Of a DNA stretch of 64,000 bases, positions 28,965 to 38,538 are shown piece after piece. The notes under the pieces were generated by a model. The model saw nothing but the letters and a program-made list of their open reading frames with translations, had not been told where the DNA came from and searched no databases. The stretch comes from an uncultured Aquimarina sp. (GTDB lineage: Bacteria; Bacteroidota; Bacteroidia; Flavobacteriales; Flavobacteriaceae): the NCBI GenBank assembly GCA_947498705.1, contig CANMLW010000008.1, forward strand, positions 1 to 64,000, given 5' to 3'. Position 1 is the stretch's first letter; each line of letters opens with the position of its first letter. A program made the translations under genes and the position numbers.

Positions 28965-29762
28965 ATGAGACGAAAAATAATTTTTTACTGGATTTTATGT
29001 AATGGGATTTATGCAGTTTTTGGACAAGAAGAAAGTGATGTTTTGGCCCAAATCAATGATCAAATAGAAATCATAGATAGTTATACAGAGTTGGAGACAT
29101 TTTATCTTGATTCTGAAGAATTTCTTGATAAAATGGTCGATCATGGAGCCGAGCTTAATGGTTATTATGAACATGAACGGCTAAAAAAAATTACCCGAAA
29201 GATAGGTACTCAAGTTGCTGATATTGTAACTGTGTTTTATTTTTGGAATGATCAGTTAATTCATGTGAATTATAAACAACGACCCTATTTAGAAAAACTA
29301 AATGAAAACGGTCAAAGGATTATGGATTATTCCAAAATGTATACAAAATACGAGTCTAATCATTATTTTAAAAACCGAAAAGAAGTAAAAAAGAAGGTGG
29401 TCGGAAAATCGCTGGATAGAATTACTCCTGAAAAGAATTTTGTTAAATATGCAGAAAAAATGAAAGCATTATTAGACAATAAGTTTTATAATAAGGACAT
29501 GTATGATGCATTGCAAGGTAAATGGAGATTTATTGAAAGTGAAGGCGATTATATACTTTTTGAAGGAACCGTACGATTTAATTTTTACGACGGTCGATTT
29601 GCAAACCGCTTAAAAACAAGAATAGAAGACGGGGTTATGATTTGTTTTTTTCCTATGGATGATCGAATTTATCGATATAAGATTGATAGTATTACCGATC
29701 AGGAATTAATGTTAATAGATCTTTCTTCAAAAGAAGAGTTTAGATACACAAAAGTCGAATAA
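28965..29762 (+). CDS. Hypothetical secreted protein
   Basis: A 265-aa protein with a signal peptide (RRKIIFYWILCNGIYAVFGQ). The rest is hydrophilic, mixed helix and strand: an acidic helical part (IEIIDSYTELETFYLDSEEFLDKMVD), a basic stretch (KNRKEVKKKVV), and a beta-rich C-terminal third with a lipocalin-like LQGKWRFIESEGDYILFEGTVRF start. I do not recognise the family. It lies 8 bases upstream of the YfiT-like gene and is probably co-transcribed with it. A TATATTTTG stretch some 35 bases upstream resembles but does not match the -7 box. Confidence 0.65.
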   Translation: MRRKIIFYWILCNGIYAVFGQEESDVLAQINDQIEIIDSYTELETFYLDSEEFLDKMVDHGAELNGYYEHERLKKITRKIGTQVADIVTVFYFWNDQLIHVNYKQRPYLEKLNENGQRIMDYSKMYTKYESNHYFKNRKEVKKKVVGKSLDRITPEKNFVKYAEKMKALLDNKFYNKDMYDALQGKWRFIESEGDYILFEGTVRFNFYDGRFANRLKTRIEDGVMICFFPMDDRIYRYKIDSITDQELMLIDLSSKEEFRYTKVE

Positions 29763-29770
29763 TTATAGTT

Positions 29771-30295
29771 ATGAATGCAAGATATCCTATAGGGCAATTT
29801 GAGTGCCCCAAAATTATTTCTGATACTCATATCAAGCAATGGATAAAAGATATAGAAGAATTACCGGTAAAACTTAATGAATTAGTGTCTGGATTTACTT
29901 CTTTGCAGTTAGAAACCTCTTATAGGGAAGGAGGGTGGACCGCTAGACAGGTGATTCATCATATACACGATAGCCATCATAATGGTTATATAAGATTTAA
30001 ATGGGGTATGACAGAAGATAAACCCATGATTAAAGCGTATAATGAACAGTTATGGGCAGAATTGTTTGACACAAAATCTGCGCCAATAGAGCTTTCCTTA
30101 GACCTAATAAAAGCATTGCATGCAAAATGGGTATATTTTTTAAAAGGATTATCTGCAGATGACCTTAAGCGAGAGTTTATTCATCCAGAAGGTAATGTTT
30201 CTATTTCGTTAGGAGAAGATATTGGTATCTATGCATGGCATGGTAATCATCATCTGGCACATTTACAACTTATTCCTAAGCTAACTATCGTATAG
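29771..30295 (+). CDS. YfiT/BstA-like metal-dependent enzyme (DinB fold)
   Basis: A 174-aa four-helix DinB-like protein. The N-terminus YPIGQF and the metal ligands fit the Bacillus YfiT type: a His in RQVIHHIHDSHH (probably His66) and H160-x3-H164 in WHGNHHLAH. YfiT homologues bind a divalent metal; BstA transfers bacillithiol to electrophiles, and related proteins are annotated as metal-dependent hydrolases. Which thiol is used here is unknown. Follows the preceding secreted-protein gene closely, and is convergent with the thioredoxin-like gene. Confidence 0.88.
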   Translation: MNARYPIGQFECPKIISDTHIKQWIKDIEELPVKLNELVSGFTSLQLETSYREGGWTARQVIHHIHDSHHNGYIRFKWGMTEDKPMIKAYNEQLWAELFDTKSAPIELSLDLIKALHAKWVYFLKGLSADDLKREFIHPEGNVSISLGEDIGIYAWHGNHHLAHLQLIPKLTIV

Positions 30296-30334
30296 GTTTA
30301 TCAATATATTTGTTTCCAGATAAAGAAGGTTTAC

Positions 30335-30892
30335 TTATTCCTTCCATTTGATGTTACACCCAATACTAGGTTTTTGATCTTCAGAAACTGTAGCATTTCT
30401 TAGGACAGCATCTAATGCCTGCCTAAGATCACGTCCATTAACAGGGATACCATTACCAGGTCGGGAATCGTCTAATTGTCCTCTGTATATCAATTTTAAC
30501 TCTGCGTCAAATAGGTAAAAATCTGGAGTGCAAGCTGCATCGTATTTTTTTGCTATTTCTTGTGATTCATCAAATAAATAAGGGAAAGTGTAATTGTTTT
30601 TACGAGCAATTTTCCACATTTCTTTAGGGGCATCTTGTGGGTATTTTTCAACATCATTACTGCTTATTGCAACAAAACCAAACCCCTGTACACGGTAATC
30701 ATTTGCAATGCGAACAATCTCTTCATTTACATGAATTACAAAAGGACAATGATTGCAAATAAACATGACCACCGTACCTTTTTCACCCTTTATATTTTGT
30801 AAACCAACAGGGTCATTAGTAACCGAGTCTATAAGAGTAAAATCGGGCGCGATTGTGCCAAGAGGTAACATATTTGAAGGAGTACGTGCCAT
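30335..30892 (-). CDS. Thioredoxin-like (AhpC/TSA-redoxin) family protein
   Basis: A 185-aa thioredoxin-fold protein. The redox pair Cys46-x-x-Cys49 lies in FICNHCPFVIHVNEE, a signature of a peroxiredoxin-like subfamily, followed by VAISSNDVEKYPQD and a conserved CTPDFYLFD (cis-Pro) segment. It has no signal peptide, so it acts in the cytosol. The substrate is unknown. Typical length for the subfamily. Confidence 0.9.
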   Translation of the reverse strand: MARTPSNMLPLGTIAPDFTLIDSVTNDPVGLQNIKGEKGTVVMFICNHCPFVIHVNEEIVRIANDYRVQGFGFVAISSNDVEKYPQDAPKEMWKIARKNNYTFPYLFDESQEIAKKYDAACTPDFYLFDAELKLIYRGQLDDSRPGNGIPVNGRDLRQALDAVLRNATVSEDQKPSIGCNIKWKE

Positions 30893-31236
30893 AATGTATG
30901 TAATATTTAAAAAGGTTTCAAATTACGATTTTATACTATATAAGTCTAATAAAAACTATTTAAGTTACATCTGTTTTTGAGTTATTTGAGTCTCATAGAT
31001 TTAAAAGAATCTTTAGTATCTTATTCTGGGTGTTAAAAAGCCTATTAATCGTATTTTATCATCTTTAATCAATAGATTTATCAGATCATGTTAAATTAAA
31101 AGCAATACAACTTACACATCTTTTAAGCTTCTTTGGAAAGGAGACTTGAATTGAAACCCTTCTTTTGAAGAAAGGTTAGGATAGGTGTTTCATTTGAAAA
31201 AGTAGGACTAAATTGTAGCATACAAAAAAGACGAAA
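30893..31236. other. Intergenic region upstream of the MEST-like hydrolase
   Basis: 344 AT-rich bases between divergent genes. An imperfect inverted repeat sits at about 31155-31178 (AACCCTTCTTT / GAAGAAAGGTT), about 60 bases before the hydrolase ATG; it could be an operator but nothing else supports that. No ORF of note. Confidence 0.4.
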
Positions 31237-32100
31237 ATGAAGTTAGCAACATGGAAAAACTCAGGAACATACTATTCGTATAAAAACTATCAAATATTCT
31301 ATAAAGAATCGGGAGTGGGGGATCCTTTGCTATTAGTGCATGGTTTTCCTACTTCATCATGGGATTGGAATAAGATGTGGGATTCGTTATGCAAAAAATA
31401 TAAGGTGTATACTATAGATATGTTAGGTTATGGCTTTTCTTCCAAACCAGTAAACCATTCCTATTCGATATTTTCTCAAGTAGATTTGTGGGAAGCTTTT
31501 TTGAAAGAGAAAGGAATAAGTTCTTTTCATATCATGGCACACGATTATGGTGATACTGTGGTACAGGAAATGTTAGCACGTTATAAAGAAATTTCTGATT
31601 ACCCATTTGATATTAAGTCGGTATGCTTTTTGAATGGAGGGATGTTTCCAGAAACCAATTTTCCAACAATAACTCAAAAGCTTCTGCTAACGCCTTTAGG
31701 TGGTTTTTTAAAGTTTTTTATGGGAAGAAATACTCTGGCAAAAAACTTTAGAAAAATTTTCGGAAAAAATACCCAGGCCACCGAACAGGAAATAGATGAG
31801 TTTTGGGAAACTATAGCATATAATTCAGGCAAAGATGTAATACCTAAGGTAATACAATACCTAAAAGAAAGAAATCAATACAAAATTAGGTGGAGAGAAG
31901 CTATTCAATATACAGATATACCTAAAATATTGATAAACGGGGGTGCCGATCCAATTTCGGGTAAACATATGGCAGTGTTTTACAAAGAGATTGTTCCTAA
32001 TGCTAGGGTTGTAATTCTGGATGATATTGGTCATTACCCACAAACCGAAGCACCTAATGAAGTACTACTGTATTACTATAAATTTCGTGAAGAAGTATAG
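31237..32100 (+). CDS. MEST/PEG1-like alpha/beta hydrolase
   Basis: A 287-aa alpha/beta hydrolase. The oxyanion segment is VHGFPTSSWDW (His35-Gly36), the nucleophile elbow is HDYGDTVVQE with Asp103 as likely nucleophile, and the catalytic His is His266 in DIGHYPQTE. Asp nucleophiles are found in haloalkane dehalogenases and epoxide hydrolases. The segments HDYGDTVVQE, SVCFLNGGMFPET and LDDIGHYPQ recall the animal MEST (PEG1) proteins more than generic lipases. The substrate is unknown. Two bases separate its stop from the convergent peptidase gene. Confidence 0.88.
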   Translation: MKLATWKNSGTYYSYKNYQIFYKESGVGDPLLLVHGFPTSSWDWNKMWDSLCKKYKVYTIDMLGYGFSSKPVNHSYSIFSQVDLWEAFLKEKGISSFHIMAHDYGDTVVQEMLARYKEISDYPFDIKSVCFLNGGMFPETNFPTITQKLLLTPLGGFLKFFMGRNTLAKNFRKIFGKNTQATEQEIDEFWETIAYNSGKDVIPKVIQYLKERNQYKIRWREAIQYTDIPKILINGGADPISGKHMAVFYKEIVPNARVVILDDIGHYPQTEAPNEVLLYYYKFREEV

Positions 32101-32102
32101 TT

Positions 32103-34616
32103 TTACATATGATTGCCAAAGAAAATGGCATTCATAAGGAGTTTGTTAGTACCATACCAAAAAGCTCTGAAATTAGTATTGTCTGTAAACAGGATAACGT
32201 CTCCTTTACCAAAATTTGCATGTTTAAAAGGAATCGTGCCTGATAATGAATCCAGATTTTTTTGACTAATATATCCGCTTAGTAATGATTTTTTGGTATA
32301 CCTAATGGGGTTGTTATAACTTTGTTTATCGGGTTTGATAAATAAAGCAGTACTTCTAAACAATGAAATTTTGTTGTTCGGATATCCGAAATTTATAGGA
32401 TGTGAACGATCCGTTTCTGCTTCAAAAATAGCTCCCCCGATTACTTCTGCGCCATAGAAGTTTTGTTTCTGTTCAAAAGATATGTTTTTTGCTACAACGC
32501 TGGGTTTGGCAAATTCTATATTCATGAACTCATTGTTTTTAAAAAAATGAGCCATGTTTTTATACCCAATAAGAGTCCCGCCATTACGCCCCCATGTTTT
32601 TAGTCTATCTGCTTTTCCTTTGTCCAGACCTGGTCTGCGACCATTGGGCAATATGATATGAGTATACTTAGATAAATCAGTTCTATACAAATTATCAGTA
32701 GTTAATTTTGTAATAGGGATATCATATCGTTGATCCATAAGGTGCCATATTTCTCCAGCGTCATATGGAGTAACTCCATTACCAGTAAATAAGCCTATTT
32801 TAGGAAGCGATAACGGTCTAAAACTGTTGCTTCCAAGATCAATCCCTTGCGTAAGCCCAGAGTGCACTCCTGTAATATCAATGTGATTGTCAACGCTTAA
32901 TTTTTGAAGTAAAATATGCAGTTCTTTTGGTGGTAATACCTGGTTTTTTACGGGAATTAAAATAGTGCCATAGTCATATTTGTTTTGATCGATAGAAAAT
33001 GATTTCAAACTAACTTTTGCTCGTAGCCCTTTTTTTAGGATTTGATACAAAACCTTTGGACTATAATATTCGTGCCATTCCATTAGATATGCATAATTAC
33101 TTTTTGAGACTGATGGAGGTTTTCTGAATTCAAGATCCGATATTTCGGCTCCGATATGTGAAGCAGTAGCATTTTCTATATAATCGAGATTAAAAGCTAA
33201 GGGGAAAGTCCATGCAGAGACATCATAAAATAAGCTATCTTTAAAGGTTGTTCTTTTTTCGAATATGGCTTTTAATAATTTTTTTTGACGTTGATCTTTA
33301 GGAACTACATAGCTATATGCTTTTTTAAATGTTTTTCCTTGTAGTGTAACATCTTTAGTTAGTTTGTGTAATTTGATCTGATGTCTTTTTAGAATTTCTG
33401 CCAAGTGATAAGCAGATGCTGCATCTTTTTTATTACCAAAAATATAGGCTTCTTTAGTATTGGGTTTTTGAGTATTACCATAGAAATCTCTTTTGTAGAC
33501 TAACAGTTCTTTGCGCAGTGATTTTGCAGCTTTTAAAGTAGAAAGTACAGTATTAAATTGATTTTTTATAGTAAAAGGAAAAGTAAGTACCCCATTGATG
33601 GTTTGTTGGGCATGACCTCTAGAGCTTGCTTGTTCAAACAAAATACCGATACCGCCATTAATATCAGGAAAAGTAGACCCTTTGCCGTAATAAAAGTCGT
33701 CAAAACTCTCTTCGCTATAGTATAGCGAACCTATCGAGTCTAGTGCTTTTGCATGGTAAAGACTAATCTTTTTTGTTAGTTCTTGATTTAATTTAGGGAT
33801 CAAGGGATGTGCTCTGGATGCTATTCCTGGTTGAAAAAAGAAAGTGCTGTTTGAGCCCATTTCATGGTGATCTGTTAAGATATTAGGATACCACTGGTGA
33901 TATGTTTTAATTCTTGCTCTTGATTCGGGTAATTGTGCTGGTAACCAATCTCGATTCATATCAAACCAATAATGATTCGTTCTTCCTCCTGGCCAAACTT
34001 CGTCATACTCTCGATCTTGTGGGTCTGTGCTAATATTTTTGCTTTTATTGGTGTTTGCCCAGTATGAAAACCGTTGTAAGCCATCTGGATTAAACGAAGG
34101 ATCGAATAAAATGACAATATTGTCTAGAAGATGATCAATTTGCGGGCCTTGAGCAGCGGCAAGATAATATGCAGCAATTAATGCGGCATTAGAACCACTG
34201 GGTTCATTACCGTGAATAGAAAAACCGTTATACACTACAGCTGGTAGATTGTCTATGTTTATTTGAGACGCATTACTTTTGGTTAATCCCAGGTGCATTT
34301 TTTGTATTTCTTGAATATTTTGATGATTTTTTTCTGAAGTAATGGTTAATAGTAATAAAGGGCGATCTTCAAAAGTCTTACCTCTATCTTCTATTGTAAT
34401 TCTAGAAGATGAATTGGCAAGAGCCTTCATATAATTCACAAGTTTGTCATGAGATACATGCCATTTGCCAGGAACATAACCTAATACACTTTGAGGGGTA
34501 GGGATATTGGTATCATAGGTTACATCTTTTGGGAGATAATAGTCCAATGATACATTGTTTTGTGAAAAAAAAAGAAAACTCTGAAGTATAAAAACAAGTG
34601 TAAAAGTATATCTCAT
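32103..34616 (-). CDS. Secreted M14 family zinc carboxypeptidase
   Basis: An 837-aa protein with a signal peptide ending FFSQN. The N-terminal catalytic domain carries the zinc ligands His135-x2-Glu138 in SIHGNEPSG and a downstream DHHEMGSNSTFFF that includes the third ligand region; the general base Glu is probably in LFEQASSRGH. The C-terminal half (about 500-837) lacks similarity to the peptidase and contains GLFTGNGVTPYDAGEIWHLMDQR, which resembles a class I glutamine-amidotransferase-like fold seen in other Bacteroidota M14 proteins. It probably digests external protein or peptides. Standalone gene. Confidence 0.9.
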   Translation of the reverse strand: MRYTFTLVFILQSFLFFSQNNVSLDYYLPKDVTYDTNIPTPQSVLGYVPGKWHVSHDKLVNYMKALANSSSRITIEDRGKTFEDRPLLLLTITSEKNHQNIQEIQKMHLGLTKSNASQINIDNLPAVVYNGFSIHGNEPSGSNAALIAAYYLAAAQGPQIDHLLDNIVILFDPSFNPDGLQRFSYWANTNKSKNISTDPQDREYDEVWPGGRTNHYWFDMNRDWLPAQLPESRARIKTYHQWYPNILTDHHEMGSNSTFFFQPGIASRAHPLIPKLNQELTKKISLYHAKALDSIGSLYYSEESFDDFYYGKGSTFPDINGGIGILFEQASSRGHAQQTINGVLTFPFTIKNQFNTVLSTLKAAKSLRKELLVYKRDFYGNTQKPNTKEAYIFGNKKDAASAYHLAEILKRHQIKLHKLTKDVTLQGKTFKKAYSYVVPKDQRQKKLLKAIFEKRTTFKDSLFYDVSAWTFPLAFNLDYIENATASHIGAEISDLEFRKPPSVSKSNYAYLMEWHEYYSPKVLYQILKKGLRAKVSLKSFSIDQNKYDYGTILIPVKNQVLPPKELHILLQKLSVDNHIDITGVHSGLTQGIDLGSNSFRPLSLPKIGLFTGNGVTPYDAGEIWHLMDQRYDIPITKLTTDNLYRTDLSKYTHIILPNGRRPGLDKGKADRLKTWGRNGGTLIGYKNMAHFFKNNEFMNIEFAKPSVVAKNISFEQKQNFYGAEVIGGAIFEAETDRSHPINFGYPNNKISLFRSTALFIKPDKQSYNNPIRYTKKSLLSGYISQKNLDSLSGTIPFKHANFGKGDVILFTDNTNFRAFWYGTNKLLMNAIFFGNHM

Positions 34617-34830
34617 ATTGGTTATTTGTTGTATTCCAAAATCGAACTAATTTCAGTCGTGTCTGGCTATAACTTATGCGTTATTATTATAACTAAAGGA
34701 GATCAATATAAAGAAAAGGATCTCGGTAAGAGAAAGGGTTTACATAAATTTAACTATGTTATGCGTTTGAGCCTAAAATGAGATCTAACGTAGAAAATAA
34801 ATGTAGGAGTGAGTATTTATTATAATGAGG

Positions 34831-34860
34831 AAATAAAAAAGCCGCTTTAAAAAGCGGCTT
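34831..34860 (-). terminator. Terminator of the DUF3276 gene
   Basis: Stem AAGCCGCTTT / AAAGCGGCTT, about 27 bases past the stop at 34887. On the minus strand it is followed by a T-rich run. Confidence 0.85.
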
Positions 34861-34886
34861 GTATTATGAATTAGATTTTTATCTAA

Positions 34887-35279
34887 TTAAATATCATCAA
34901 AGCTAACATCTGTAAAACTTTCTGTAGATGCTCCAACTTCTTCTGCATTACTTGCTACGTAAGAACTATCATCATAAGATTTCTGAAAATCTTTTTGATG
35001 TCTTTCGCTTATAACTTCTTCTCCTTTTTCTTCGACTATAAAATTAGTCATTTCATTTAAGATTTCTGTAAAGCCAGTAAAGTCCTCTTTGTATAGATAG
35101 ATCTTGTGTTTCTTATAGTGAAAAGATCCGTCATCGTTAGTGAATTTTTTACTTTCAGTTATTGTTAGATAGTAATCTCCTGCTTTTGTTGCCCGTACAT
35201 CAAAGAAATATGTTCTTCTTCCTGCTCGTAAAACTTTTGAGAAAATTTCTTCCTTATCCATCATTTCATGATCACTCAT
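34887..35279 (-). CDS. DUF3276 family (PUR-alpha-like) nucleic-acid-binding protein
   Basis: A 130-aa protein. The segment KEEIFSKVLRAGRRTYFFDVRATKAGDYYLTITESKK (part shown: AGRRTYFFDVRATK, DYYLTITESKK) is the single PUR repeat of Bacteroidota DUF3276 proteins; homologues bind single-stranded nucleic acid. The C-terminal 35 residues are Ser/Asp/Glu-rich and look disordered. Single gene with a terminator; function in the cell not established. Confidence 0.92.
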   Translation of the reverse strand: MSDHEMMDKEEIFSKVLRAGRRTYFFDVRATKAGDYYLTITESKKFTNDDGSFHYKKHKIYLYKEDFTGFTEILNEMTNFIVEEKGEEVISERHQKDFQKSYDDSSYVASNAEEVGASTESFTDVSFDDI

Positions 35280-35358
35280 AATCCTTATGTATTAAATTAA
35301 TTAATATGTTATGATGGTTTCAAAAGTCCAAAAAAAATGTTAACCGAACAAAAAAAAC

Positions 35359-37116
35359 TTATATTTCTTTTTCGCTAAGTTGTTTTAAATAGAGTTCTTG
35401 ATAATAACCTTTTTTGTTTATTAGTTGATAATGAGTGCCTTGCTGGATTATTTTTCCTTCGTCAAGGACCATAATTTTATTCGCATTTTTGATGGTAGAT
35501 ACACGATGACTTACAATAAAAGTGGTTTTATTTTTAGATATTGCGGTAAGATTGTTTAATATTTCTTCTTCGGTTTCGGTGTCTACAGCAGATAAACAAT
35601 CATCAAAAAGTAATATCGATGGGTCTTTTATAATAGCTCTGGCGATAGAAACTCGTTGTTTTTGTCCTCCAGAAAGAGTTACACCCCGTTCACCAAGTAC
35701 AGTGTCATATCCATTACTAAAATCTATAATGTTATTATGTACAACGGCATTTTTGGATGTTTCAATAACTTCGTTTTCTGTGGCATCTTTCTTACCAAAC
35801 TTTATATTGTTTCTAATAGAGTCACTAAATAAGAATGCATCTTGAGGAACATATCCTATGTTTTTTCTCAAATCGGTAAGGTTAAGGTTTTTGATAGAAG
35901 TTTGGTCAATTTGTACTTCACCAGAAGACACATCGTAAAGTCTTCCTATCAAATCAAGTATTGTTGATTTTCCCGAACCTGTTTTTCCTAGAATACCTAT
36001 AGTTTCTCCATTATTAACCTCAAAAGAAATATTCTTTAAAGCAGTGATGTTGGTATCGTCATAGGTAAAAGAAACGTTCTTAAAAATAATATCACCATTA
36101 ATTGGTGTGTTTTGTGTAACTGTATTGGTGATTTCTGGCTTTTGACTTAAGAATTCATTAATTCTTACTTGAGATGCTTCTGCCTGTTGAACTATAGAGC
36201 TAACCCATCCTACCGTTGCAACTGGCCAAGTAAGCATGTTTACAAATATGATAAATTCAACAATCACACCAAGATCCTTGATGGTGCCATCTATAAATTG
36301 TTTTCCGCCGATATAAATTACAAGAATATTACTACATCCTATTAATAAAACCATTAGCGGAAAAAACAGTGCCTGTACTTTAGCCAGGTCAAGATTTTTG
36401 TCTTTACTGGTATTTGATAATTCAGAAAACTCTGTATGAACTTGTTGGTTGATGTTATACGATTTTACAACCATGATTCCGCTAAAAGTTTCCTGAGTAA
36501 ATGTAGTTAGCTTTGACAAGAATTCTTGTACAACAGTACTTCGTCTATGAATAGCAACACTTAACTTATAGATAGATACAGAAAGTATTGGCAGAGGGGC
36601 TACCGTATAAAGGGTAAGTTCTGGTGCAATGCTTATCATATATCCAATTACAACTATAAACAAGGTAAGAGTATTTACGCTATACATAATCGCTGGGCCA
36701 ACATACATTCTTACTTTTGATACATCTTCACTAATGCGATTCATAAGGTCTCCAGTTCTATTTTTCTTATAAAAATTAAGAGACAGTTTTTCATAATGCT
36801 CAAAAACTTCGTTCTTTAAATCAAACTCTATAAAACGAGAAACTACAATAAATGTTTGACGCATTAAAAAAGTAAATAATGCAGAAATAAGTAATGCGCC
36901 TGCAATAAGAAGGATATTGGTAATAAGGCCACTTTTGACATCAGCAATATCTGTAATATCTTTATTAATATACTGTTCTACAACATCTACAGAATCACCT
37001 ACTAAAGTAGGTACTATTGTTGCAAAAACTCGAGCAATTATTGTAATAATTAACCCAATAATTAAGCGATATTTATATTTTAAAAAGTATTTATTTAAAT
37101 GACTTAGTGCACGCAT
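35359..37116 (-). CDS. ABC transporter, fused permease/ATPase (MsbA-like exporter)
   Basis: A 585-aa half-transporter. Six membrane helices occupy about 1-320. The ATPase domain follows with Walker A GILGKTGSGKSTIL (about 373), signature LSGGQKQR, Walker B SILLFDDCLSAVD and switch His in VSHRV. Type IV exporters of this kind form homodimers or heterodimers and move lipids or drugs outward. The Walker B Glu is Cys here (LLFDDCLSAVD), which in heterodimeric exporters marks a degenerate site, so a partner gene elsewhere is possible. Confidence 0.93.
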   Translation of the reverse strand: MRALSHLNKYFLKYKYRLIIGLIITIIARVFATIVPTLVGDSVDVVEQYINKDITDIADVKSGLITNILLIAGALLISALFTFLMRQTFIVVSRFIEFDLKNEVFEHYEKLSLNFYKKNRTGDLMNRISEDVSKVRMYVGPAIMYSVNTLTLFIVVIGYMISIAPELTLYTVAPLPILSVSIYKLSVAIHRRSTVVQEFLSKLTTFTQETFSGIMVVKSYNINQQVHTEFSELSNTSKDKNLDLAKVQALFFPLMVLLIGCSNILVIYIGGKQFIDGTIKDLGVIVEFIIFVNMLTWPVATVGWVSSIVQQAEASQVRINEFLSQKPEITNTVTQNTPINGDIIFKNVSFTYDDTNITALKNISFEVNNGETIGILGKTGSGKSTILDLIGRLYDVSSGEVQIDQTSIKNLNLTDLRKNIGYVPQDAFLFSDSIRNNIKFGKKDATENEVIETSKNAVVHNNIIDFSNGYDTVLGERGVTLSGGQKQRVSIARAIIKDPSILLFDDCLSAVDTETEEEILNNLTAISKNKTTFIVSHRVSTIKNANKIMVLDEGKIIQQGTHYQLINKKGYYQELYLKQLSEKEI

Positions 37117-37255
37117 ATAAAGCTTGTGTTTTAAACTCTTTTTATTTGTAAATTCGCAAAATTTAACTGTTTTTAAATAGAAATTAATAAAAACATGCTA
37201 TTTTAGCATCCTAATTTTGAATATAATATAATTCTATTTTAAAAAAAATCACACC

Positions 37256-38353
37256 ATGATAACCGAAGTTTTTACTGCAAATCAACTAAAAAAAGAAGCC
37301 CCTGTATTTGGTCAATTATCTTTTGATGATCATGAACAAGTTGTTTTTTGCCAGGACAAAGATACAGGATTGAAGGCAATTATTGGCGTGCATAACACAA
37401 TTTTAGGACCTGCATTAGGAGGGACAAGAATGTATGATTATGCAACCGAATGGGATGCTCTTAATGATGTGTTAAGGTTGTCAAGAGGGATGACTTATAA
37501 AGCTGCTATCACCGGTCTAAATTTAGGAGGAGGAAAAGCAGTTATTGTGGGAGACCCTAAAAAAATAAAAACTCCAGAGCTTATGAGAAGGTTTGGTAGG
37601 TTTGTAGATTCCTTAGGTGGTAAATACTATACAGCAGAAGATGTAGGAATGGAAACTTCTGATATGGATACAGTTCGAGAAGTTACTCCTTATGTAACAG
37701 GAATTTCTGAATCTAAAGGTGGGGCTGGTAACCCTTCACCGGTTACCGCACACGGAGTATATATGGGTATGAAAGCTGCTACCAGATTTACATACGGTAA
37801 CGATACTTTGGATGGGAAACGAATTTTGATTCAGGGAATCGGTCACGTAGGAGAGGAATTGGTGAGATTGACTTCTGAAGAAGGGGCAAAAGTTATTATT
37901 AGTGATATTAATGAGGAACGACTAGAGGTTGTTAGTGCAAAATATGGTGTTGATATATATAAAGGAGATGACCTTTATGCAGAAGCAGCTGATATTTATG
38001 CTCCTTGTGCCTTAGGAGCCACTATAAACGATGAAACAGTACATAAACTTCAAGTTAAAATAATTGCGGGAGCAGCAAACAATCAATTGGCGAATGAAAA
38101 TGTTCATGGCGCTATGTTGCAAAAACGTGGAATTGTTTATGCTCCAGACTTTTTGATCAATGCAGGCGGTATCATAAATGTGTTCGCAGAGATCGAAGGT
38201 TATGGTAGAGAACAAATACTAACAAAAACTGCTAATATTTATGATACGACATTGGATATTTTAAATAAGGCAAAAGCAACTAATGTAACTACAAACGAAG
38301 CAGCAATCAGTATAGCAGAGGATAGGATTGCATCTAGAAAAAAAGAAAAATAA
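37256..38353 (+). CDS. Leucine/valine/phenylalanine-type dehydrogenase
   Basis: A 365-aa amino acid dehydrogenase of the Glu/Leu/Phe/Val family. The catalytic Lys lies in GLNLGGGKAVIVGDP, the catalytic Asp region in AEDVGM, and the Rossmann NAD site in LIQGIGHVGEEL. Leucine dehydrogenases have about this length. It deaminates a branched amino acid to its keto acid with NAD. An HMG-CoA lyase for leucine breakdown lies 7 kb further on. Divergent from the ABC exporter. Confidence 0.93.
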   Translation: MITEVFTANQLKKEAPVFGQLSFDDHEQVVFCQDKDTGLKAIIGVHNTILGPALGGTRMYDYATEWDALNDVLRLSRGMTYKAAITGLNLGGGKAVIVGDPKKIKTPELMRRFGRFVDSLGGKYYTAEDVGMETSDMDTVREVTPYVTGISESKGGAGNPSPVTAHGVYMGMKAATRFTYGNDTLDGKRILIQGIGHVGEELVRLTSEEGAKVIISDINEERLEVVSAKYGVDIYKGDDLYAEAADIYAPCALGATINDETVHKLQVKIIAGAANNQLANENVHGAMLQKRGIVYAPDFLINAGGIINVFAEIEGYGREQILTKTANIYDTTLDILNKAKATNVTTNEAAISIAEDRIASRKKEK

Positions 38354-38469
38354 TCAAACCCTAAGATTGCAATGTGTAGTTTTTTAGGATAGTATATTGT
38401 TCAAAAAAAATAATTAGTCATTGCCTTATAAAAAAAGTAGTTTTAAGAGAGGTGGATTAAAAATAATAG

Positions 38470-38477
38470 TATTTTTG
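38470..38477 (+). promoter_or_regulatory. -7 promoter element of the nusB operon
   Basis: TATTTTTGC, matching TAnnTTTG, about 60 bases before the nusB start. No -33 TTTG is evident. Confidence 0.45.
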
Positions 38478-38538
38478 CAAGGCAAAAGTCAAAATATACT
38501 TTTGTTATTTTTAAACATTAAGTTCTTTGTAATTTTCT

